This document shows, in pieces, positions 38,401-45,992 of a stretch of 64,000 nt of DNA (its first letter is position 1; each line of letters begins with the position of its first letter). The notes under the pieces were generated by a model. That model ran no database searches. It saw nothing but the letters and a program-made list of their open reading frames with translations, and was not told where the DNA came from. Location of the stretch: NCBI RefSeq assembly GCF_026151205.1, contig NC_087081.1, positions 16,795,053 through 16,859,052 on the forward strand. The letters are read 5' to 3'. The DNA is from Bolinopsis microptera. Taxonomy: Eukaryota > Ctenophora > Tentaculata > Lobata > Bolinopsidae. A program made the position numbers and the translations under genes.

Positions 38401-41306
38401 GCGGTCTCAAAGTGCCATACATTTTCATATCACACAGTAGTGAGTGCAACTGAGATAAAATAGTGATAACGATGCTGTTTTCTTTTTAGAAAGCACGAAA
38501 CTATTGCTTATGACCACAATTTTAAATCTTTTTTTAAAGGTGAATGGAATTTAATTTCCATATAGCTAGATAAATATGTTGTGACCTTTGGGTTTTAATT
38601 AATTTAAATTCATTTCAGGTGCATCGTGGACTCCACCTTCAAGTTTATTGAAACGGACTCGAATTTGCAGCCTCATTCAGATCCTAAATCTAAACGATTT
38701 ATCTTTAAAGCTTTTAGCTTTTTGGACAGCCAGACTCCGATTTACATTCACGCTGTTATAAAAGTCTGTAGTCTTTCGGATAACAGGTAATGGTATTATG
38801 ATGCATTTATTGATTATATTCATTGATTATATTCATTGAGCTATGCAGGCAGAGAGGCATCTTCATTAAGTGTAGATGAAAGATATTTTTGTAAAACTTA
38901 ACACCTTCTGTTTAAAGAATATTCAAGGCGGGCCTTCCTAAGTTAATTTTCTTCTGTCAAAATAAAATAAAATAGAACCTTTTCTATTTCGCGGGAAGTT
39001 AGCTTTAAGCTTTAAAATATGTGCATACTTCATCAATTATTTAATTATCATTATATACTCAGTACTCATTAGTATTACTCAACTGTATCCCATCCTAAAG
39101 CCGTAGTACATACATATTACATTGCAATGAAACCTACATTGAGATGAAAACTGCGATGAAATTTCGCGCATTTATACAGGCGTACGTTTATATAGACGCG
39201 GTATTTCATCGCAGTTTTCATTGCAATGTACTCAGCAAACCCTACTGGCTTGCCGTGTTACTAGAGGTGGTATAATTTAAACAGACGGCTTGAGCTCGCG
39301 CGCGAAATTTAGTGATTCGCACCGTGACGCATTCCAATCTTCAAGCAGCCAGCACATGACACAATTTAGCCAATCAGACGACAGGAATCCGCAAAGTTAA
39401 AGTTACAAACTTTTGATCGCCCCAAAATGAGACTTTTCTGGAGATTTTGAGAGAACTCAAATCTACAATGTCCCTACTTTTCCTCCTGGGGAGGTAACGT
39501 TACTTTTACAAGACGAACATTTTGCAAAAAACCGGAAGTCGCTAGCTCTTTTACTTTTGAAGTTGGACCCTAGCCAGTAAGGATTCCTGGGTAGGTTTCA
39601 TCGCAATGTAATACTAATATAGTAATATGTATGTACTACGGCTTTATGACTTTATTCATAATTCATCAACACTTTCAGTTTTGGCTGTACAGACTTGTGC
39701 ACAAAAAGCAGACGAAAGAGATTCGTTGAAGTATCGAGTGAACTGAATGGTGAACAGTTTCATATTTACCAAGGACCGATAGTGCCTAGACACCTTGTTG
39801 AAATCAGAGGTGAGATACAAATTGCAATTCTGATCCTGAAAATATGGACAGAAACGTGAATTAATGATGGTCAGTTCTGGTGAAGTTTTGGCGGACTTTA
39901 TGATCCTATAGAGTATAATAGACTTAATTTATTTATAACTAGAAAGCCCGTGGTCACAGGAGGGAAGCTAATAGTATTCTTTGATAGCCAGTTTTAAACG
40001 CTTTAAAACAATACCATATCCATTACAACCAAAGATGCAGCCGATTAAAATATTTCTCGCACTAAACACAACGTAATTACCACAAAGCCGATCAAAATGT
40101 CGCTCGCTAATATTTGCACGTGCCCTTGCAATCACCTTAAAAGGGTACTTCGAATCTTAAGCTGCTTGCTAGCGGCTGAAACTTGCAACTAATACTTTAC
40201 TAAACTCGATTATACTTGCAGAAGATTGTGTTGCGGGCCAGTTTCTGCATCAGGATAATGGCTGTACAGACTGTCCGGCAGATCATTGGAGTTTAGCAGC
40301 AAACACAGCTGCTACCTGCACTGCCTGTCCAGCTAGAAAAGAGGTAGACTCTGGAAAAGGAACACAAGAAAATGACTGCACATGGAGTAAGTTGTTGTTT
40401 CCTAAAAGGACCGAAGGGGTTCATCCTGTGAATGAAATGCAACTATTGTATTTCCTCACTCCTCACTCCTCACTCCTCACTCCTCACTCCTCACTCCTCA
40501 CTCCTCACTCCTCACTCCTCACTCCTCACTCCTCACTCCTCACTCCTCACTCCTCACTCCTCACTCCTCACTCCTCACTCCTCACTCCTCACTCCTCACT
40601 CCTCACTCCTCACTCCTCACTCCTCACTCCTCACTCCTCACTCCTCACTCCTCACTCCTCACTCCTCACTCCTCACTCCTCACTCCTCACTCCTCACTCC
40701 TCACTCCTCACTCCTCACTCCTCACTCCTCACTCCTCACTCCTCACTCCTCACTCCTCACTCCTCACTCCTCACTCCTCACTCCTCACTCCTCACTCCTC
40801 ACTCCTCACTCCTCACTCCTCACTCCTCACTCCTCACTCCTCACTCCTCACTCCTCACTCCTCACTCCTCACTCCTCACTCCTCACTCCTCACTCCTCAC
40901 TCCTCACTCCTCACTCCTCACTCCTCACTCCTCACTCCTCACTCCTCACTCCTCACTCCTCACTCCTCACTCCTCACTCCTCACTCCTCACTCCTCACTC
41001 CTCACTCCTCACTCCTCACTCCTCACTCCTCACTCCTCACTCCTCACTCCTCACTCCTTATAGTTATAAGTTATAATATTTCAGTTCCGATGACATTTAC
41101 CGAAACTTTTGTTGAAGATCAAACGTTAACACCCGATAAAACTTTAGATTAAAAATAAATACAAACTTTAAAAAGTAATTCCGCATTTACCTAAAAAATT
41201 AAGAGATTTAACATATATATTTTTAGATGAGCCGGTTTTGGGAGTTGGTGTAAAATTAGGGCCTGGAATTTTGACCATCCTGCTCCTGATGCAGGTTCTG
41301 CTGTAG
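33467..41306 (+). CDS. Ig5-sushi-ZP surface protein, 15 exons (5' exons missing)
   Basis: Exons: 33467-33802, 34027-34335, 34508-34846, 35071-35379, 35681-36010, 36349-36516, 36725-36811, 36913-37013, 37198-37291, 37697-37866, 38162-38274, 38619-38786, 39679-39809, 40222-40386, 41227-41306. All junctions are AG/GT and every phase agrees, giving 2,900 bases that stay open to TAG at 41304-41306 (about 965 residues). Exons 1-5 are one Ig domain each (C...W...Y-K-C or F-T-C). Exon 6 is a sushi domain (C-S-V-P ... I-R-C-D-S-G-F ... M-V-C-T-N-G ... C). Exons 7-13 form a ZP domain (V-T-C-D-E-Y-G ... F-x-C-S-F-N-R-T ... G-C-T-D-L-C) followed by a furin-like site K-S-R-R-K-R and a conserved-looking hydrophobic patch. 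Exon 14 is a Cys-rich TNFR/ephrin-receptor-like module. Exon 15 ends in about 14 hydrophobic residues with no tail, suggesting a GPI anchor. ZP domains polymerise and are released by furin-type cleavage. The upstream exon (phase 1, signal peptide) was not found. Confidence 0.88.
39096..39646. mobile_element. TA-flanked inverted-repeat element in an intron of the ZP gene
   Basis: The ends read TA-AAGCCGTAGTACATACATA and the reverse complement, giving a matched terminal repeat flanked by TA on both sides, as for Tc1/mariner-type short elements. Inner inverted repeats (attacattgcaatgaaacct at the left, agg­tttcat­cgcaatgtaat­ at the right) extend the arms. No ORF, about 547 bp. It sits in intron 12. 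Its centre (39290-39580) shares sequence with 43600-43860 in reverse orientation. Confidence 0.75.
39939..40135 (+). repeat. Dispersed repeat R2 in intron 13
   Basis: Same family as 7418-7790, starting at ctagaaagcccgtggtcaca and matching for about 190 bp, including the ctcgcactaaacacaacgta segment. Confidence 0.75.
40453..41057 (+). repeat. (CTCACTC)n heptanucleotide satellite, about 86 copies
   Basis: About 605 bp of essentially uninterrupted 7-bp repeat in the last intron (between exons 14 and 15) of the ZP gene. Because 7 is not a multiple of 3 but the unit has no stop in any frame, two long artefactual frames (223 and 214 codons) cross it. Confidence 0.97.
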
Positions 41307-41382
41307 CACAATAAGGTTTGTCAAGATGACGTCACACCACCTGATGCAGGTTCTGCTGTAGCACAATAAGGTTTGTCAAAAT
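41285..41382 (+). repeat. 55-bp duplication of the end of the ZP gene
   Basis: A segment with the last codons, the TAG stop and the start of the 3' untranslated region (41285-41327) is repeated 55 bases later (41340-41382), with one visible mismatch near its end. The second copy lies after the stop and is non-coding. Confidence 0.9.
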
Positions 41383-43304
41383 GACTATATCGTGAACTAT
41401 TACTAAGCTAACGTTAGCTATCGTAAATAGACTAATGGTTATGAACTAAAAAGAGTTGTTTATTGGGAAATATTTAAATAATATTCATAATTGCAGAAAG
41501 TGAAGTGATTTTCTTTAGGTTAACAACAATTATGATTTATATCACAGTTAATTTAAACATTATATAATGAAATGACATAAAATGAGATGAAATGAAATGA
41601 GGTATTTATATCCCGCTCATATGATTAACCAACACAACAAGGAAGGTGGTTAACCATGTCAGAGCGGTTGACTGTGAGTGATGTGAGCAAATGTGTAAAC
41701 GTGAACAAAGTATAACTCATCATAAGGCAAAGACAAAATTAAAACATCTTTTATTGTAAACCACACTAAACTAAATAATATTTTAACAGATATAAGTAGA
41801 GTTAAACTAAAACGAGGTTTTATAAATGTTTTTGATGTGGTGTATGGTATGTTAGTGATAGAAATAATTTATTTTCTATTTCAAACGCGCTGCATTGATT
41901 AATTAATACAACAGTGTAAACTATTATGATATATAATTGTGTATTTGACCAGTACAATTACAAAGTAAATTTATAGAGATATTACGTTTTAAAGAATGCA
42001 GCTATTTTGTTTTCCTCTGAATTCCAGGAATCTACTAATCAACTAATCAACTAATCAACTAATCAACTAATCAACTAATCAACAGCCCACTTCGATCCTA
42101 TGTATTAATTTCGCCAACGCTTGGATGCCATTGGCATATCAACGGAAATTAAATCGTAACAATCTAAAAATAATAAAATCGAATTTAAAAATTAGTTTAG
42201 TAGAAGTTTAGAATTTTCTGAAAAGGTCAACAATCATAACAAAATAAACGTTTTAGTTAACAATACAAAACCATTAAAAACGTGCCATTTAAATTGTAAG
42301 GAAGATTAATTCTGACGTTTATTCGCTTGACGGTAATCTGTAGGAAACTTAAAATATGATTATGATGAACCAATCCCGGTGTTTCAAGATAATTAGGGAA
42401 ATAATTTCTCGTGACTAAATAAACTCAATGAATATAAATATCAAATATGTTGTCTTAGATTAAGGCGACAGTCTCATGCCACCTAATAATAATATTTCCA
42501 AGAAAAGGCGGGGTGGATTCAACTCCTGGACAACTTAATTCAGTTAAAACTTAACAGTTAGCCACGCCCACATATTGTTAATTATCATGTTTGGCTGACA
42601 GGAATCCCATTCCTCTGACTCTTTTATTTTAGACATCAACTTATTTGCTCCACAATCGAATGTCCCGGGTTCACCTCAATTTCCAGTCCATTATTAACTT
42701 GTCCATTCTCACTAGTAGTAGTGCTCACATAATCATCAGGACTGAGTAACTCATCATCGTCTATACTTCTTGCTGGTCTTCTTGAACCCAGCTCAGCTCA
42801 GAAACCCTTATTGGCCAGGGCCTAACTTCAAAAGTAAAAAAAAAGTGGCATGCAAATTGCACCGTATGTCAAGGCGATTTTGGGTTTTTTTAACCGAATT
42901 TCGTATAATATTAACATGCTGGCGCGTATTTTGCGCAAATTTCTAAAAAACCTCCACATAACTATTCCTTATTCCCATGTCATCTTTAACATTGAATTAA
43001 AATGTTTTGAACTTAAATTATACCTGCTGAACTACTTCCGATGAGTCGTCATGCCTGAAAAACAATAAAGGGGTATAATAGTAAAGGGGGTAAATAGTAT
43101 TGTAAATATAAGTGGCACGGTCATGCTTGCCAGCATTGTGATAAAGTATTAAGTAATGGTTAAGATAAGATTAAGAGTTAGAAAGAGTTGCAATACAAAT
43201 TAATCGCGGTACTTAGTGGCTACTGGCTACTGCTAGTAAATTAACTATTAACGACACCTTTACCTGAGGACCCCAGGCTATTATGTTCATGAACATAAAG
43301 ATTT
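41383..43304. other. No gene recognised; 8-bp tandem repeat
   Basis: AT-rich sequence with a tandem repeat of actaatca (about six copies, 42034-42082) and an 18-bp palindrome TTATGTTCATGAACATAA at 43281-43298. Probably includes the 3' untranslated region of the ZP gene. No ORF of interest. Confidence 0.45.
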
Positions 43305-44030
43305 GGCGGAATGACAGGCTGAGCGCGGCCCAGTAAACGACACCTATAATAGCGGATCATTTAAAAGTTAAAATCAACGTTTAAAAAGGTACGCAAAACG
43401 GTTTAAACCAATTACAGTCCACAAAACCTGCATAAAACATTCATCTAGCCTTGACGGATGTTACTCGTCTAAATTTCTTCGAAGTAACGCGCGCCGCTTT
43501 CTTCTTCTCCCGACGGCACGAGCTACGAAGTAGCGCGCGCCGGGCCAGATCATTAACAATGGTCAAATCTAGCCATGAGTCTACGCGTACTGCGTGACGC
43601 GCTTCCCAGTAGCAACTTGCGGTTTTTTGCAACATGTTCGTTTTGTAAAAGTAACGTCCCCGCCCGCCCCCCCCCCCCCCAGGTGGAAATTTAAAACATC
43701 GTCTTGTCTTTCCATTTCGTCAATCGTAGATTTAGAATTATTTTCAAATCTTCAGAAAAGTGCATTATTTTGGACCGATAAAAAGTTTGCAACCTAACTT
43801 TAACTTTGCAGATTTCTGTACTCTGATTGGCTGAACTGTGTCACGTGCTAGCTCAAGCTTGGACATTGAAATGCATGCGTCACTCGTGCAAATCTTGACA
43901 TACGTTGCATGCCGCTTTTCGCGCGCGAAGCGCGCGCCGCCGCGAATATCTTTGATATTTGGATACGAAATATGTATCAATGCAAATGAACAATCAAGTT
44001 TAATGTCGCGCGCGAGCTCAAGCCGACAAG

Positions 44031-44134
44031 TTGTAGATTTATAACCTACCAAAACGCGCGCCGAGTTAGACTCGCGTCGTCGACGGTCCTGATATATGAT
44101 TTGGAACAAATATTTTACGAGTATCACCCGTTAA
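44031..44134 (+). repeat. Small mobile repeat M1, copy 1
   Basis: Begins TTGTAG-TTTATAACCTACC and ends TATCACCCGTTAA; about 104 bp. Other copies are at 44203-44296, 44814-44899 (reverse) and 61990-62065. Confidence 0.75.
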
Positions 44135-44202
44135 GCCGTTTAGCCGTCCGCGCGTCGCGTCTGTTTAAATTAATTCACCTCTATAGTAACACCGCCAGCC
44201 AG

Positions 44203-44296
44203 TTGTAGGTTTATAACCTACCAGGCCAAGATGCGCGCCGAGTTGGACTTGTCAACGGTATTTGAAACAAATATTTGTGAATATATATCACCTGTT
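44203..44296 (+). repeat. Small mobile repeat M1, copy 2
   Basis: Same start (ttgtaggtttataacctacc) and a diverged end (tatcacctgtt). It lies 68 bases after copy 1 within the same inverted-repeat element. Confidence 0.7.
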
Positions 44297-44639
44297 CGTT
44301 ATTAATCAGCCAGTAACTTTTGTTGGGTAGTCTCAGAACATGCGCAACAAAAATGTTGTTATGCCATGCTAACGTGGAATTATTTGTATCACGTCATAAT
44401 CCCCTGTCATTGCACGAAATGGTTTTGTGGCGAAAGCCACGAAAGACGAAGCCGCGCACTCGTGCGCGGCATGGCAGGGCTACAACGTGTAACAAAGCAT
44501 TATGGACTATTTAATATTATATTATGTATCAATTTATGAAATTTTACTGGGCCGCGCTCAGCCTGTCATTCCGCCGAATTTCTATTCTCTGCTCTAAGCA
44601 GTTTAAGAAAAAGCCAGAACTTCTAATATATTTTATAAA

Positions 44640-44990
44640 TAAAAAGAAGCAATTGCAGTTTTGGCCAGAAAGCTGTGTTGCCAAAAGATACAGCCTGACC
44701 ACCTGAAAACATACATAGCAGGTCGCCTCATCCCCCTTGACAAAGACCCAGGGGTTAGACCCATTGGGATTGGTGAAGTCGTTAGAAAAATAGTCGGCAA
44801 AGCTGTGATGATCTTAACGGGTGATACTTGTAAAATATTTGTTCCAAATCGTCGACGAGTCCAACTCGGTGCGCGTCCTGGTAGGTTATAAACCTACAAT
44901 GATGATCACATTGAAACAGGACATATTCATGAACACAGCTTTCATGCAACTCTGTGGTGGCCTACAAGGAGGAGTAGAAGCAGCCATTCA
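44640..44990 (+). pseudogene. Element X reverse transcriptase, part A (5' end unclear)
   Basis: A frame reading A-R-K-L-C-C ... G-R-L-I-P-L-D-K-D-P-G-V-R-P-I-G-I-G-E runs to 44813, is interrupted by the M1 copy, and resumes at 44908 with Q-L-C-G-G-L-Q-G-G-V-E-A-A-I. It resembles RT proteins abundant in cnidarian genomes (R-L-I-x-L-D-K-x-P-G-V-R-P-I-G ... G-x-E-A-A-x-H-A). The reading stops at CATTCA (44985-44990) and continues in sense at 54087 after a 9.1-kb insertion. How much of the 5' end is present is unclear, since the 33-bp inverted repeat of another element ends at 44575. Confidence 0.7.
44814..44899 (-). mobile_element. Small mobile repeat M1, copy 3, with 8-bp target duplication
   Basis: 86-bp reverse-orientation copy of M1 flanked by TGATGATC at 44806-44813 and 44900-44907. 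It interrupts the RT frame of element X. The 8-bp duplication fits hAT-type transposition, although terminal inverted repeats are weak (TTAACGGG against TTGTAGGT). Confidence 0.8.
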
Positions 44991-45038
44991 GGATACAAGG
45001 ATACAAGGATACAAGGATACAAGGATGCAAGGATACAA
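44991..45038 (+). repeat. (GGATACAA)6 at the left edge of the 9.1-kb insertion
   Basis: Six 8-bp units, one with a T-to-G change at the fifth copy (ggatgcaa). On the minus strand this reads as a (TTGTATCC)n tail at the 3' end of a minus-strand LINE whose coding end is at 52690-54080. LINEs with short-repeat tails are common, so this probably marks that element's 3' end. Confidence 0.65.
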
Positions 45039-45039
45039 A

Positions 45040-45963
45040 AGTGATAATTACTTTATTGAGTACACAATAGGTGGTGCTAGTTCTCCTCAGCCAAGTAAAG
45101 TGTCCGCTAACATAAATCAAATTAGCAAGGAAAGTAAAGAGATATTGGTGCTAGATAGTCCCTTTCCTTCTGCTGATATTTCATCTGCTCCAGATGTTCT
45201 ATCTGAGTTGCTCTATGACACACGATTGATTGCTATGAAAACTAGCCTACTAGATTCACATAAGAAGATAACGCTAGTTTTTCCATCTTCATCTGATAGG
45301 CTGAAGGCTAAAAGTCTTATTGAAAACTCTGATGTCATTAAATTACTTGGTTTTCACATCACTCTCTCACAGAAAGCTCTCCCTAAGGTCACTGTGTCTA
45401 ATATTCCCAGTCAGATATTCGAAACCATTGATCGCTCTGGTTTGCCCGCTGAAGATTTCCGGTTACAGACTAAAAAAGCTCTTCTAGATATTATTCCCTT
45501 GAAAAATCCTGGACTTAAACACTTGCTAGATAATGAGCATTTCTTTGAAATTGTGTACATAAATGTTGGACTAAGGTACACTACTGCTGGGATCAAGGTC
45601 TCTCCTCAGATCAGGAACCTATTGACAGGAGACGGCAAAATCTTCATTCTGAACAGTGCTTGTCCTGTAAAGGATAGATTCATCATCAAGCAGTGCTATA
45701 ATTGTCAGAAGCTCCACCATATTTCCCAAAATTGTCCTGAGAAAGAAACTCTGGTTTGTATGTATTGCAGCGGTAGGCATAGAACATCAGACTGTCATTA
45801 CAAGGAAGACCCTAGCAGACATAGATGTCGCAATTGCAGTCTGTCAAAAGATCCAAGAATCTCATCTCACTGTAACACTCACCATTCCAGCTCAGAGCAG
45901 TGCCCCATCATGCAACAGGCATTGAATCGGTATAAACAAAACATCCTTACTTCAAAAAACTAG
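45040..45963 (+). CDS. L2-like LINE ORF1 (5'-truncated), CCHC zinc knuckles
   Basis: Open frame to the TAG at 45961-45963. The N-terminal part (to about residue 200 from 45040) is of unknown fold with a mixed RRM-like look. The C-terminal part carries zinc-knuckle-like clusters: C-Y-N-C-Q-K-L-H-H-I-S-Q-N-C, C-M-Y-C-S-G-R-H-R-T-S-D-C and C-R-N-C ... H ... C. Such ORF1 proteins bind the element's RNA. No good start codon precedes the conserved part; the ATG near 45027 lies in the GGATACAA repeat, so the copy is probably 5'-truncated. It is followed after 29 bases by ORF2. Confidence 0.75.
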   Translation, partial: SDNYFIEYTIGGASSPQPSKVSANINQISKESKEILVLDSPFPSADISSAPDVLSELLYDTRLIAMKTSLLDSHKKITLVFPSSSDRLKAKSLIENSDVIKLLGFHITLSQKALPKVTVSNIPSQIFETIDRSGLPAEDFRLQTKKALLDIIPLKNPGLKHLLDNEHFFEIVYINVGLRYTTAGIKVSPQIRNLLTGDGKIFILNSACPVKDRFIIKQCYNCQKLHHISQNCPEKETLVCMYCSGRHRTSDCHYKEDPSRHRCRNCSLSKDPRISSHCNTHHSSSEQCPIMQQALNRYKQNILTSKN

Positions 45964-45992
45964 CTACAAACTCTAAGTCAGAATGTCAGAGT

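Larger units (their letters stand above)
43305..44575. mobile_element. Composite element bounded by a 33-bp perfect inverted repeat
   Basis: The left end 43305-43337 begins GGCGGAATGACAGGCTGAGC; its exact reverse complement is at 44543-44575. The 1.27-kb interior is unusually rich in GCGCGC, holds two copies of a small repeat (44031-44134, 44203-44296) and an inverted copy (43600-43860) of the segment at 39290-39580. No transposase ORF. The repeat degrades outward beyond the 33 bp, so the true ends may lie slightly further out; no clean target duplication was identified. Confidence 0.65.

Noticed and set aside
40392-41076. Two frames of repeated Leu-Thr-Pro-His-Ser-Ser-Leu
   Set aside because: Translation of the intronic heptamer repeat; exon 14 ends at a good donor before it.
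43441-44127. Several short ORFs in the GC-rich inverted-repeat element
   Set aside because: Composition-driven frames across inverted repeats and M1 copies; none shows domain motifs.
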